Part shown: piece after piece, positions 32,210 to 41,266 of the stretch
Layout: every line of letters starts with the position of its first letter
Numbering within the stretch: position 1 is the stretch's first letter
Origin: Sphingobacteriales bacterium 50-39
GTDB taxonomy: Bacteria; Bacteroidota; Bacteroidia; Chitinophagales; Chitinophagaceae
Length of the DNA stretch: 64,000 bases
Direction: 5' to 3'
NCBI GenBank assembly: GCA_001898505.1
Contig: MKTZ01000001.1
Span: forward strand, 930,001 to 994,000
Program-made: the position numbers and the translations under genes
Notes under the pieces: generated by a model
Seen by the model: the letters and a program-made list of their open reading frames with translations, nothing else
Databases searched by the model: none
Told to the model about the DNA's origin: nothing

Positions 32210-33445
32210 ATGTTGAGAAATTCTCTTTTGGCGGCCGGACTGATGATATGCGCTGCCGGTGCGGCACAAAAACCTATCCGTCTCCAACCCAAGCCTGCCC
32301 TTGTGCGTCTCATCGATGGCAACCTCCGGCAGGCGGCGAATCAATATAAAGTATTAATGGGCAAGATACCGGCGAATCGTATGCCGAAGACGTATTATGC
32401 GATGCAGGACAGGCTCGAGACCAGCGACTCGAAGTGGTGGACGAGCGGATTCTACCCCGGCACACTTTTTTATCTTTACGAGTTCTCCCATGACACTTCC
32501 CTGCTGCATGAGGCGACGAAGCGGCTCCGGCTGCTGGAAAATGAGCAGTTCGATAAGGGGACCCATGATCTGGGTTTTATGATGTACTGCAGCTTTGGGA
32601 ATGCCCGTCGTGCGTTGAACACAAAAGATTATGACGACATATTGCTGAACAGCGCGCGGAGCCTTTCTACGCGATTCAATCCTAAGGTAGGCTGCATCAA
32701 GAGTTGGGATAACAACAAATGGCAATATCCCGTCATCATCGACAATATGATGAACCTGGAGCTGTTGCTGTTTGCGACGCATATTACGGGGGATAGCGCC
32801 TTTTACAGGGTGGCAGTAAGCCATGCCAATACTACCATGAAGAACCATTTTCGTCCGGACTACAGTTCATTTCATGTCGTAAATTATGATACGGCTACAG
32901 GGGCCGTATTGGCTCGTGTGACCGCGCAGGGTTTCGCGGACTCTTCGGCCTGGGCGCGCGGTCAGGCATGGGGCTTGTATGGCTATACGATGATGTACCG
33001 GGGTACGCATGATCCCCGTTATCTTATGCAGGCGGAGAATATCGCTCATTTTATTCTTGGGAACCCGAACCTGCCGGCGGATAAGGTGCCTGTATGGGAT
33101 TACAATGCGCCGGAGGGACAGCGGGCATTGCGGGATGCCTCGGCCGGAGCCGTCATGGCGTCTGCGCTGATAGAGCTGAGCAGGTATGTCGGCCCTGAGA
33201 AGGGGAAGGAATACCTGGATGCAGCCGAGCAGATCATCGTCACGTTGTCCTCATCCAACTATCACGCCATCGTGGGGTCCAACGGCGGATTTATACTGAA
33301 GCACAGCGTGGGTCATCTGCCTGGCCGATCGGAAGTGGATGTGCCATTGACCTATGCGGACTATTACTTCGTGGAGGCTATGCTGCGATATAAACAGCTA
33401 GGGGAGAAGGATGGGTCTGCCCATCATGTCGAAGGCTTCCAGTAG
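32210..33445 (+). CDS. Unsaturated glucuronyl hydrolase, GH88
   Basis: A 411-residue alpha6/alpha6-barrel enzyme that hydrolyses the unsaturated uronic acid left at oligosaccharide ends by polysaccharide lyases. Signal peptide at residues 1-19 (AAGAAQ), so it acts in the periplasm. The family acids are Asp120 (GTHDLGFMMY) and Asp178 (IIDNMMNLEL), spaced 58 apart as expected for the catalytic pair; SSAWARGQAWGLYGY is also typical. TAAATTTT at 32192-32199 could be a -7 box giving it an extra promoter. It follows the anti-sigma/DUF2264 gene by 20 bp and overlaps the convergent acetyltransferase gene by 48 bp at its 3' end. Confidence 0.92.
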   Translation: MLRNSLLAAGLMICAAGAAQKPIRLQPKPALVRLIDGNLRQAANQYKVLMGKIPANRMPKTYYAMQDRLETSDSKWWTSGFYPGTLFYLYEFSHDTSLLHEATKRLRLLENEQFDKGTHDLGFMMYCSFGNARRALNTKDYDDILLNSARSLSTRFNPKVGCIKSWDNNKWQYPVIIDNMMNLELLLFATHITGDSAFYRVAVSHANTTMKNHFRPDYSSFHVVNYDTATGAVLARVTAQGFADSSAWARGQAWGLYGYTMMYRGTHDPRYLMQAENIAHFILGNPNLPADKVPVWDYNAPEGQRALRDASAGAVMASALIELSRYVGPEKGKEYLDAAEQIIVTLSSSNYHAIVGSNGGFILKHSVGHLPGRSEVDVPLTYADYYFVEAMLRYKQLGEKDGSAHHVEGFQ

Positions 33446-34015
33446 TTTGTACCGGATGGGACTTTGTTCATAATCCTTTTTCTCCAATGACCAGATCATG
33501 GTATCGACGATGTTGTCGTTGAGACTCCTTTTTATGATGCCTTCCATCCGAAAGCCTAACTTTTCCGGAACGTGCTGGCTGCGGATATTGTCCGGGGCGC
33601 AGCGTATCTCGATGCGGGTCAATCCTTCTATATCAAAAGCTATTCTTATGAGAGCGCCGACTGCTTCTGTCGCATAGCCCTTTCCGATGTGGTCCACGCT
33701 GATCCAATAGCCTATCTCCCGGGCATTCTTCCCTATGCGTGTATGAAGGCCTGTGCTGCCGATGATCTCTTTTTCCTCCCTGTCGAAGATGCCGAAGGCG
33801 TAGTCGAGGCCCAGATCGAACTGCCCACGGAATATACGGACAAGACTGATACGGGCTTCCAGCGCCTTTGGTTCCTGTTGTACCCAGGGCAGCCATGGGC
33901 GGAGATGATCGATGCTGCGGGTGATGGCCTGGTGAAGGCCGGGTGCATCGCCGGGCTGGTAGCAACGGAGGACGAGTCTTTCCGTCTGTATCCTGTATGT
34001 TCTGGCTAGTTCCAT
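33398..34015 (-). CDS. GNAT N-acetyltransferase, RimJ/RimL type
   Basis: A 205-residue acetyltransferase. The family opening RIQTERLVLRCYQPGDAPG, the acetyl-CoA loop IGYWISVDHIGKGYATEAVG and the IEIRCAPDNIRSQHVPEKLGF segment identify a RimJ/RimL-type GNAT, which acetylates protein N-termini or small amines; the substrate is unknown. The start at 34015 shares one base with the stop codon of the serine hydrolase (TGATG), so the pair is co-translated. Its last 16 codons overlap the 3' end of the GH88 gene on the other strand. Confidence 0.88.
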   Translation of the reverse strand: MELARTYRIQTERLVLRCYQPGDAPGLHQAITRSIDHLRPWLPWVQQEPKALEARISLVRIFRGQFDLGLDYAFGIFDREEKEIIGSTGLHTRIGKNAREIGYWISVDHIGKGYATEAVGALIRIAFDIEGLTRIEIRCAPDNIRSQHVPEKLGFRMEGIIKRSLNDNIVDTMIWSLEKKDYEQSPIRYKLLEAFDMMGRPILLP

Positions 34016-35289
34016 CAGTTGTTGGGTAATGTCCGAGAACCTCCGGTCCGTTCTGGTAAGGCTTCCAATATTCTTTTTACCATGCCATCCATGGCGTTGT
34101 TCTCTATCCATCGTACGACTGCAACCAGTTCGTGTTCGGGATCGACATAGATCATGTTGACGCCATTGCCGATGTGGACAAAGGCTGTGAGGGGTGCGCT
34201 GGGCAGCAGTTTGTGATCCGTGTTGAGGAACCAGTTCATATAACCGTAGCCCGTATTGGCCGTGGTAGGCGTGAGGGATTGTTTGATCCATTGTTCCGAC
34301 AGAAGACGATGGCCATCCCAAACTCCGCGGTGGAGGGTCAGCAATCCGAAGCGTCCCATATCGTAGGCGTTGATGAACATGCCGCCGCCCCAGTGGCCGC
34401 CGCCGCTGACAGATTGCACCGGCTGGCCGTCGAGGACGATCCACGCATTGCGATAGCCATTCCATCTCCAGGTATTGGAGGCGCCTATGGGATCCATGAT
34501 ATAGTTTTTCAGTACTTGTGGTAGGGGTTTGCGCCATACGCAGGTGGCTGCCAGGGCCAGGGCGTTGACCCGGACGTCGTTGTATTTCCAGACCGTGCCG
34601 GGTGCGTTACGGGTGCGTCCTGTCCAGTCATCGGATTTGTTATTACCGGGTCGGTCAGCCCAGTCCGCCTTGCCCCAGAGAGAGCCTTCCCAGTCGCTGG
34701 TCTGGCGGAGCATAACGTCCCAGGTGAGGAGCCTGTTATGCGGGGTGGAGAAAGGATAAAGGAGAGTGGATCTATCCGGATCGAGACCTGCCAGGGGATT
34801 GTATACCTCTATTGGCGGGATATAGGGGGAGACTGTATCCAAAACGTTGCGGATGAGCCCCTGGTCTACGGCGACGCCGACCACGGCGGAGAGGAAGCTT
34901 TTTGTGACGCTGTTGGTCATGTCGATGCGAGAGGGCTGGCCCCATTCTGCCACGACGTAGCCTTTATAAATGATGATGCCTGTGGGGTCTTCTCTGTCGA
35001 CGAAAGGACCGATGCCGGCATCATTGGGCTCGCGGCCATAGTCCTCCGACTGGGACAGCTGCTGGTTCCTTGGTTTTTTGCTTTCGTTGTCGCGGGCGAA
35101 GATTATGGCCTGCTGCAGGCGGGAGGAGTCCAGGCCAAGGGTGGCGGGACTGCGGTGCTGCCACTGGCCTGGAGGAGGGAAATAAGGCTGTTCTGCGGGG
35201 CGGGATTTTTTGGATTGGGCAAAGGAGGTGGATGGCCGGGATAGAGAAAGCGTGAGCAGGAAGAAAAGAAAGTGTAAACAATTTTTCAT
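34015..35289 (-). CDS. Exported serine hydrolase of the class C beta-lactamase family
   Basis: A 424-residue protein with signal peptide (residues 1-24, ends SFAQ) and the beta-lactamase/transpeptidase-like fold. The active-site SxxK is SVTK in MTNSVTKSFLSA near residue 128, and the second motif YxN is YND in VWKYNDVRVNA. Such proteins are usually esterases or peptidases rather than true beta-lactamases. It acts in the periplasm or at the outer membrane. The acetyltransferase follows with overlapping stop and start codons. Confidence 0.88.
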   Translation of the reverse strand: MKNCLHFLFFLLTLSLSRPSTSFAQSKKSRPAEQPYFPPPGQWQHRSPATLGLDSSRLQQAIIFARDNESKKPRNQQLSQSEDYGREPNDAGIGPFVDREDPTGIIIYKGYVVAEWGQPSRIDMTNSVTKSFLSAVVGVAVDQGLIRNVLDTVSPYIPPIEVYNPLAGLDPDRSTLLYPFSTPHNRLLTWDVMLRQTSDWEGSLWGKADWADRPGNNKSDDWTGRTRNAPGTVWKYNDVRVNALALAATCVWRKPLPQVLKNYIMDPIGASNTWRWNGYRNAWIVLDGQPVQSVSGGGHWGGGMFINAYDMGRFGLLTLHRGVWDGHRLLSEQWIKQSLTPTTANTGYGYMNWFLNTDHKLLPSAPLTAFVHIGNGVNMIYVDPEHELVAVVRWIENNAMDGMVKRILEALPERTGGSRTLPNN

Positions 35290-35360
35290 CGCAACAAGTT
35301 ACAAATGAATCCTGACTAGGTGAGATACCATGGGGGAATAATTATTGCGGTTGTTTTGTT

Positions 35361-35588
35361 ATGCCTAAAAAAACAACTCCGGACAGTCCTCCGGAAACGC
35401 CTGCTCCGGGCCGTAATCCTGAAATAAGACCTGATTATAAACCAGATACACCGGTGCCTCCTGATGAAGAGCCTGGGGTCGTTCCTCCTGAACACCCGGA
35501 CAGTCCATGGCCTGAAGAGATACCACCGGCGCCGCTGTCACCACCTCAACCGAGGGCCTGGGAATTGCTGCCCGCCGGCGTGGCATGA
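35361..35588 (+). CDS. Small proline-rich protein
   Basis: A 75-residue reading of strongly biased composition: about a third proline, with many Glu and Asp (PDYKPDTPVPPDEEPGVVPP) and no hydrophobic core. It has no signal peptide. Similar short disordered proline/glutamate-rich proteins exist in Bacteroidota, and the frame begins with an ATG after an AT-rich stretch, so I consider it probably real. The function is unknown. The dodecin gene begins 31 bp downstream on the same strand. Confidence 0.5.
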   Translation: MPKKTTPDSPPETPAPGRNPEIRPDYKPDTPVPPDEEPGVVPPEHPDSPWPEEIPPAPLSPPQPRAWELLPAGVA

Positions 35589-35619
35589 GGTCTGCATGAT
35601 TAATGGAAAAACAAATAGT

Positions 35620-35826
35620 ATGAGTATCGTAAAAGTAATCGAGGTGATCGCCTCTTCCGACAAGAGCATCGAGGACGCGTTGCAGAATTGCGTCAAGGAG
35701 GTGTCGAAGACGGTGCATAATATAGACTCCGTCTTTGTCAAGGATATCAAGGCGCATGTAAATAACGGGAAGATCAGCACGTATGGGCTTATCTGCAAGG
35801 TGTCGTTCCGGGTGGATGCGAAATGA
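35620..35826 (+). CDS. Dodecin
   Basis: A 68-residue protein, the usual dodecin length. It starts MSIVKVIEVIASSDKSIEDA and has the single amphipathic helix and three-strand pattern of the family, ending YGLICKVSFRVDAK. Dodecins form hollow 12-mers that store flavins or bind coenzyme A. The ATG at 35620 is preferred; an in-frame ATG at 35596 would add eight residues not found in the family. Confidence 0.9.
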   Translation: MSIVKVIEVIASSDKSIEDALQNCVKEVSKTVHNIDSVFVKDIKAHVNNGKISTYGLICKVSFRVDAK

Positions 35827-35836
35827 AGGGCCGATG

Positions 35837-35853
35837 ATTGGCCTGTGGCCGAT
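35837..35853. repeat. Triloop hairpin between dodecin and a convergent gene
   Basis: ATTGGCC-TGT-GGCCGAT, seven base pairs with one G-T and a TGT loop, fills most of the 26-bp gap between convergent genes. The core GGCC-TGT-GGCC (35840-35850) repeats the design seen at 9918, 12467 and 23817. There is no T run. Confidence 0.45.
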
Positions 35854-36509
35854 TAAAGCTGTTTCTTCAATGCTTCGAGATCCAGGTTCTTGTCATAGGT
35901 CTTTAATGTATTGACGAGATGCGTGAGCGTGGCTCTTGCGTGCGAGAACTGTTCCGTCTTGAAGACGGGCGCGTTCAGGTCAAGCACCTGGTTGGAGAAA
36001 AGCGTAGAGAAATAGAGCTGTCTGCTGACGAGCTTATAATCTTTGGGCATATCGAAATACCATACGAGGAAGAGGCGGTCCTTGATGGTGACCCATTCTG
36101 TCTGAAGCTGGCTGTAATTTTGTTTGAGCTTCTTCTTGTAATAGCCTAGCTCGTAGTTCATGTATTTGGTGAGAGTTTCTTTTTCCTGTGCGGTGGTCAT
36201 GGCGCCTGCGTCGATGGATGGCTGCGAAGGTACGAGGGTGGCTTGTACGATCTGGCCGTCGACGGTGATGAAGCCGGGGATGTCAGAGTTCTTTACTGTT
36301 TTAGCATTCACATCCATGGTGAAGGAGCGCTCCTTGCTGGCATAGGCGATCATGGCTTTTTTCTTACCTGCGAGAAGGCTTGCATGGACCTCGTCGATCT
36401 GGGGCGTTTTTGGGGTCTTTTGTGCGTGGATGAGCGTAGGGGCGCCCGCGAGGGTAACCAGGATAATGCCGGTGAGGGTGGGTTTCAAATGGATCTGGAT
36501 AGGGCGCAT
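35853..36509 (-). CDS. Exported protein of unknown function
   Basis: A 218-residue protein with a signal peptide at about residues 1-29 (ending THLIHAQ-like, read here as TLIHAQ) and no family I can name. The mature part is alpha/beta, with DIPGFITVDGQIVQATLVPS and a lysine-rich helix before WVTIKDRLFLVWYFDMPKDY. The ATG at 36509 places the signal peptide at the amino terminus; the longer frame would precede it with 26 unrelated residues and overlap the divergent protease gene. Divergent by 65 bp from the metalloprotease. Confidence 0.65.
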   Translation of the reverse strand: MRPIQIHLKPTLTGIILVTLAGAPTLIHAQKTPKTPQIDEVHASLLAGKKKAMIAYASKERSFTMDVNAKTVKNSDIPGFITVDGQIVQATLVPSQPSIDAGAMTTAQEKETLTKYMNYELGYYKKKLKQNYSQLQTEWVTIKDRLFLVWYFDMPKDYKLVSRQLYFSTLFSNQVLDLNAPVFKTEQFSHARATLTHLVNTLKTYDKNLDLEALKKQL

Positions 36510-36574
36510 ACAGGGGATCAGGGTTTTTTTACCGTAGGTAAACGGAAAATGAGACAAATTCGTATTTTCCATGC

Positions 36575-39103
36575 ATGAATCGTTCATTTATTATGACGGC
36601 AATGGCCGCAGTCACGACATTTTATGCTTTCTCACAAAATAAGCCCGCCACTCCTCCTCATACGGATACGATCAAGCCGAAGATACCTATGATCTCGATG
36701 CCCAAGTCGGGTCCCAAGCCTTATAAGGAGGTCATTACGGATAAGGCGGTGACATGTAAGGGGCTGTTCACCGTGCATAAGGTAGAGGAAAAATGGTATT
36801 TTGAAATACCCGATTCGTTGTTGAAGAGGGAGATCATGGCCATTACGCGGTTTAGCAAGACCGCTGGCGGGGGTGTATATGGCGGTGAACTGGCTAATCA
36901 GCAGGTGCTGCAGTGGGAGCAGGGGCCGAACAATACAATATTCCTGCGGGTGGTGATCTTGGTGAATATGGCGGATTCCACGAATAAGATATATACGGCG
37001 GTGGCCAACTCCAATGTGAACCCTATCGCAGCGGCTTTCGATATCAAAGCTTTTGGCAAGGATTCCAACAGCGTGGTCATCGATGTCACGGACTTCTTCA
37101 AGGGGGACAACCAGGTAGTGAGCATTCCCTCTTCCATCAAGGGCCGGATGCGGCTGGGCGGACTGGCCGGCGACCGGAGTTATATCGATCGCATCAATAC
37201 CTATCCGATCAATACGGAGGTAAGGACGGTGAAGACCTTTGCCATGGGCGGCGGACCTGCCATGCCTTTTGGATTTAGCTTCGGGACTCCCACGGATGCG
37301 GCGGGAGCCTCCACGCTGGAGCTCAATACTTCCTTTATCCTTCTGCCCGCCACGCCGATGAAGAAAAGGCTTTTCGACCGCCGGGTAGGATATTTTGCAG
37401 ACGATTATACCATCTACAGCGACGATCAGCAGAAAGTAGACAACCAGGAGTTTATCGTCCGCTGGCGGCTGGAACCCAAAGATGGGGATTATGACAAATG
37501 GCGCAAGGGTCAGCTGGTGGAGCCGAAGAAACCTATCATCTACTACATCGATCCCGCCACTCCAAAAAAATGGAGACCTTATCTTATACAAGGGATAAAT
37601 GACTGGCAGCAGGCCTTCGAAAAGGCAGGGTTCAAGCATGCCATCGAGGCCAGGGAATGGCCGGAGAATGACACCACGATGAGCCTGGAGGATGCCCGCT
37701 ATTCTGTGCTGCGGTATTTTGCTTCGGATATTGAAAATGCCTATGGCCCCAATGTACATGACCCGCGCAGCGGGGAGATCATCGAGAGTCATATCGGTTG
37801 GTATCATAATATCATGGAACTGCTGCACGACTGGTATATGATCCAGGCGTCGGCGGTGGATCCAAGGGCCCGGAAAATGAATCTGGACGACAGTCTGATG
37901 GGGCAGCTCATCCGGTTTGTCTCCTCACACGAAGTGGGGCATACTTTAGGGCTTCGTCATAATATGGGGAGCAGCAGCACGGTGCCGGTGGAGAAGCTGC
38001 GTGACAAGGCATGGCTGGACGTGCATGGACATACTCCTTCCATCATGGATTATGCCCGATTCAACTACGTGGCACAGCCACAGGATAATATCCCGGAAGA
38101 AGACCTTTTCCCCCGCATCGGCGAATATGACCGCTGGGCCATTCAATGGGGTTATTCCCCGTCGGGCGCAAAAGATGAGAAGGAGGACAAGAAGATCGTC
38201 AACAAATGGATCATCGACAGTCTGAAGTCCAACCCTCGTCTGTGGTTTGGCGGCGAAGGATATGGCCCTGATCCCCGTGCGCAAACGGAGGACCTGGGGG
38301 ACAACAGCATGAAGGCGAGCGAATATGGCATCAGGAACCTGCAACGTATCCTGCCCAATCTACAGGAGTGGACAAGGGAAGAGGCGGATGAGTATGAAAA
38401 CCTTACGGGTATGTACAGAGCGCTGGTAGGGCAGTTCAGCCGCTACATGAGCCATGTGGCGAGGAATGTGGGTGGCATTTATGAGACCTATCGTACGGTG
38501 GAAGAGGCAGGGGATGTATATGCGCCGACGCCCAGGGCACGTCAGCAGGAAGCGGTGGCTTTTTTGAACAAACAGCTGTTCCAGACGCCGCACTGGCTGC
38601 TGGATGACAATATCCTGAACAAGATCAGCAGCCCCAATCAAGGCGATCCCGTGGGTTCGTTGCAGACCGGCATGCTGAACAGTCTATTATCCCCTTCGAG
38701 ATTGAACGCCTTGTTACAGGCGGCCGGCCGGTACGGCGACGGCAAGGTCTATACGGTAGAGGACCTGCTGGCTGATACGCGTAAAGAGATATGGAAGGAA
38801 TTAAATACACATGGTGTTATAGACGCGTATCGAAGAAACTTGCAAAAGGCATATGTGGAGGCTCTTATTGCGCTGGCAAACCCCACACCGCCGCCGACTA
38901 CTTCCCTGGGGCCTGGTATCAGCATAACTTTCGGGATCAATACAAAGAATACCGACCTTACGTCTATAGGACGGGGTGAGCTGGAGGAATTGAGGGCACG
39001 TATCCTCACCGCCATACCTGCAACGGCGGATAAGATCAGCCGGTACCATCTCAAGGATATTGCAGAGCGTATCAGGCAGGCGCTGAATCCTACTAAGGGG
39101 TAG
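36575..39103 (+). CDS. Exported zinc-dependent metalloprotease (DUF5117/DUF4953 type)
   Basis: An 842-residue protein with signal peptide (residues 1-21, ends AFSQ). The first 200 residues correspond to DUF5118/DUF5117 (YFEIPDSLLKREIMAITRFS), the middle to the DUF4953 metalloprotease with the extended zinc motif HEVGHTLGLRH beginning at His452, followed by SIMDYARFNYVAQP, a Met-turn-like segment. This is a familiar large Bacteroidota secreted protease of the metzincin type; its natural substrate is unknown. It ends 11 bp inside the 3' end of a convergent small gene. Confidence 0.92.
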   Translation: MNRSFIMTAMAAVTTFYAFSQNKPATPPHTDTIKPKIPMISMPKSGPKPYKEVITDKAVTCKGLFTVHKVEEKWYFEIPDSLLKREIMAITRFSKTAGGGVYGGELANQQVLQWEQGPNNTIFLRVVILVNMADSTNKIYTAVANSNVNPIAAAFDIKAFGKDSNSVVIDVTDFFKGDNQVVSIPSSIKGRMRLGGLAGDRSYIDRINTYPINTEVRTVKTFAMGGGPAMPFGFSFGTPTDAAGASTLELNTSFILLPATPMKKRLFDRRVGYFADDYTIYSDDQQKVDNQEFIVRWRLEPKDGDYDKWRKGQLVEPKKPIIYYIDPATPKKWRPYLIQGINDWQQAFEKAGFKHAIEAREWPENDTTMSLEDARYSVLRYFASDIENAYGPNVHDPRSGEIIESHIGWYHNIMELLHDWYMIQASAVDPRARKMNLDDSLMGQLIRFVSSHEVGHTLGLRHNMGSSSTVPVEKLRDKAWLDVHGHTPSIMDYARFNYVAQPQDNIPEEDLFPRIGEYDRWAIQWGYSPSGAKDEKEDKKIVNKWIIDSLKSNPRLWFGGEGYGPDPRAQTEDLGDNSMKASEYGIRNLQRILPNLQEWTREEADEYENLTGMYRALVGQFSRYMSHVARNVGGIYETYRTVEEAGDVYAPTPRARQQEAVAFLNKQLFQTPHWLLDDNILNKISSPNQGDPVGSLQTGMLNSLLSPSRLNALLQAAGRYGDGKVYTVEDLLADTRKEIWKELNTHGVIDAYRRNLQKAYVEALIALANPTPPPTTSLGPGISITFGINTKNTDLTSIGRGELEELRARILTAIPATADKISRYHLKDIAERIRQALNPTKG

Positions 39104-39299
39104 GAGACACCTTTTTGGCCTTCGGCGCCGGGATCAGCGAATCCGCCGGGAGGGTCAGCTTGATAAACCGTTTGAGGTTTTCGTCGTAATATTTACAACG
39201 AACATTTCCTTTTTGCTCGTTGAATTCTTCCACGATGAGCTTGATGTCATGCAGACATTGAAAGGTGACTTCGGCACCCGTCTTTAGAAAGTGGTACAT
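39093..39299 (-). CDS. Small protein of unknown function, DUF2158-like
   Basis: A 68-residue protein that reads as a small beta-barrel: GAEVTFQCLHDIKLIVEEF, then VRCKYYDENLKRFIKLTLP and a short basic tail. The pattern recalls DUF2158/YodC proteins (strand, variable loop, cysteine-tyrosine strand, final 'F' strand), but the match is loose. It has no signal peptide or membrane segment. The 3' end overlaps the metalloprotease gene on the opposite strand by 11 bases. The 324 bp upstream are non-coding. Confidence 0.6.
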   Translation of the reverse strand: MYHFLKTGAEVTFQCLHDIKLIVEEFNEQKGNVRCKYYDENLKRFIKLTLPADSLIPAPKAKKVSPTP

Positions 39300-39623
39300 G
39301 GCAGCGATTTTTTGAGGGTCACTTCACCGAGGCCTGGTAGTATACCCTAGGTTAAAACTAAATATTCTACTTATAAAAACACAGGAAAAGGGAGTGAGGA
39401 CCACCGGTGACTACAATTTTTTTTAGCGTCATTTTTTTGTCCGCCCGGGGCATGACGGGGTGGTTTGACCGTTAGTAATTCTACAAGCTATATGCTCATT
39501 TTCACCTATGTGGATATAAAAATTGGAAAAATACCTGTCAGGAAAGCAGATTTTCGGATACGGGGCGGGAAAGCTAAATTTGCCATCCGGCCGACCCGGG
39601 GAGTAAAAAACTAAAAACAGACC
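39300..39623. other. 324-bp non-coding gap before the subtilisin-like protease
   Basis: The gap lies between divergent genes. It contains a probable promoter for the protease at 39552-39582 and an inverted repeat CGTCAT (39427-39432) / ATGACG (39452-39457) with a 19-base loop beginning in a T run. No open reading with protein character was found. Confidence 0.55.
39552..39582 (+). promoter_or_regulatory. Probable -33/-7 promoter of the S8 protease gene
   Basis: TAAATTTG at 39575-39582 matches the -7 consensus TAnnTTTG exactly. TTTC at 39552-39555 is an imperfect -33 element at a spacing of 19 bases. Transcription would start near 39588, about 35 bases before the ATG at 39624. Confidence 0.5.
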
Positions 39624-41204
39624 ATGGTAAAAATGAAAAGAATCGCCCTTATCCTGACATTGGTGGGGCTTTGTATGGGGGTAGAGGCTCAAAAGGCCAA
39701 TTGGCAGAACCTGGACCTCAAGACAGACAGTGTGTTCGGGATCAGTACGGAAAAGGCGTACAAGGAACTGTTGCAGCATAAAAAGGCTGTCCCGGTGCTG
39801 GTGGCGGTGATCGATGGCGGGGTGGATACGGCGCATGAGGACCTGAAGGCCATTATCTGGAATAATCCCAAAGAGAAGGCGAATAACGGTAAGGACGATG
39901 ATAAAAACGGGTATGTGGATGATATGCATGGATGGAATTTTATCGGCGGGCCCAAGGGAGATGTACACTATGACAACCTGGAGCTCGTGAGGATCCTTCG
40001 CCGGGATTCCGCTAAATATGGCAGTCTTACGGATTCTACCGTATCGGCCGCGGATAAGGCAGGCTATGAGAAATACAAGAAGATGCGTAAGGAATATGAG
40101 CAGGGAGCGATCAATGCTGCGCGTACGCTGCAGGGTATCGAGGGGTTCAAGTCCGTGCTGGACAGAGTGGTGGCTGCCATCGGAAAGGACACACCGACTA
40201 TCGACGACTTTAAGAAGTATATACCCAGGGATCCCGGGGAAACGCAGATATGCCGGGTGGTGATCGGACAGTTGGAGAAAGATCCTGATTACACGCATTT
40301 TAAGGAGGAGGAGCTGGGCGGCGCCATAAAGCATTTCCAGGTGCAGAAGGAATATCAATACAATATCTCGTATGATCCCCGGAGCATTGTAGGCGATGAC
40401 TATAACAATTCGCAGGAGCGGAACTATGGCAATGCGGATGTGACGGGTCCTGATGCGGATCATGGCACGCATGTATCGGGGATCATCGGCGCCGTACGGG
40501 ACAATGCCATCGGCATTATGGGTGTAGCGGATCATGTGCAGATCATGGCTGTGCGGGTAGTACCGGATGGGGATGAGCGGGACAAGGATGTCGCCAATGG
40601 CATCCGTTATGCGGCTGACAATGGAGCGAAGGTGATCAATATGAGCTTTGGGAAGGGATACAGCTGGGATAAGAAGGCGGTGGATGAGGCCGTCAAATAT
40701 GCCATGTCCAAAGATGTGCTGCTGGTGCATGCGGCGGGCAATGAAGGGAACAATCTCGAAAAGCATACGAACTATCCTACACGGACATACGAAGATGGGA
40801 GCGGTCAGGCTGATGCCTGGATAGAAGTGGGTGCTTCCGGACCTGATGACGACAGCACGCTGGTAGCCTCCTTTTCAAACTATGGAAAAACTAAAGTTGA
40901 TGTATTTGCACCTGGTGTCGGCATATATTCTACTACTCCCGGGTCGCATTATGCCAATCATGATGGTACGAGCATGGCGGCTCCCGTGGTGACGGGGCTG
41001 GCGGCGTTGATCAGGGAATACTATCCCAAGCTGAGTGCCTCCCAGGTAAAGGAAATTATCATGCGTAGTGTCGTGAAACCCACGCATAAGGTGATTGTCA
41101 TGGATGACGATCAGCCGCGTCAGGTGCTGCTGTCCGACATCAGTGTCACGGGTGGGGTCGTGAATGCGTATGAAGCGTTGAAGCTGGCGGCCACCTATAA
41201 GTAA
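39624..41204 (+). CDS. Exported subtilisin-like serine protease, S8
   Basis: A 526-residue protease with a signal peptide (residues 1-22, ends GVEAQ). The triad is Asp64 in LVAVIDGGVD, His in DHGTHVSG near residue 279, and Ser in DGTSMAAP near residue 450, with the oxyanion Asn in HAAGNEGN. About 215 residues separate Asp and His, far more than the roughly 30 in subtilisin; the insert (residues about 75-265) is mostly helical and charged, a form known in Bacteroidota S8 proteins. No type IX secretion tail is visible, so a periplasmic location is likely. Confidence 0.93.
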   Translation: MVKMKRIALILTLVGLCMGVEAQKANWQNLDLKTDSVFGISTEKAYKELLQHKKAVPVLVAVIDGGVDTAHEDLKAIIWNNPKEKANNGKDDDKNGYVDDMHGWNFIGGPKGDVHYDNLELVRILRRDSAKYGSLTDSTVSAADKAGYEKYKKMRKEYEQGAINAARTLQGIEGFKSVLDRVVAAIGKDTPTIDDFKKYIPRDPGETQICRVVIGQLEKDPDYTHFKEEELGGAIKHFQVQKEYQYNISYDPRSIVGDDYNNSQERNYGNADVTGPDADHGTHVSGIIGAVRDNAIGIMGVADHVQIMAVRVVPDGDERDKDVANGIRYAADNGAKVINMSFGKGYSWDKKAVDEAVKYAMSKDVLLVHAAGNEGNNLEKHTNYPTRTYEDGSGQADAWIEVGASGPDDDSTLVASFSNYGKTKVDVFAPGVGIYSTTPGSHYANHDGTSMAAPVVTGLAALIREYYPKLSASQVKEIIMRSVVKPTHKVIVMDDDQPRQVLLSDISVTGGVVNAYEALKLAATYK

Positions 41205-41266
41205 ACGGGATGATCAGGTGAGATGCAGCATGGCAAGACTTTTGTTATTTTCATAAAAAATATGCT

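Noticed and set aside
35365-35757. 130-codon minus-strand gene opposite the proline-rich protein and dodecin
   Set aside because: It is antisense to the dodecin gene, which is certain, and lacks protein features.
36632-37828. 398-codon open reading on the minus strand, opposite the metalloprotease
   Set aside because: Fully antisense to the zinc protease gene; no signal peptide, motif or family likeness.
39429-40766. 445-codon open reading on the minus strand, opposite the S8 protease
   Set aside because: It is antisense to a gene with intact catalytic motifs, starts inside it, and its product (His/Ile/Pro-rich) shows no domain; a by-product of codon bias.
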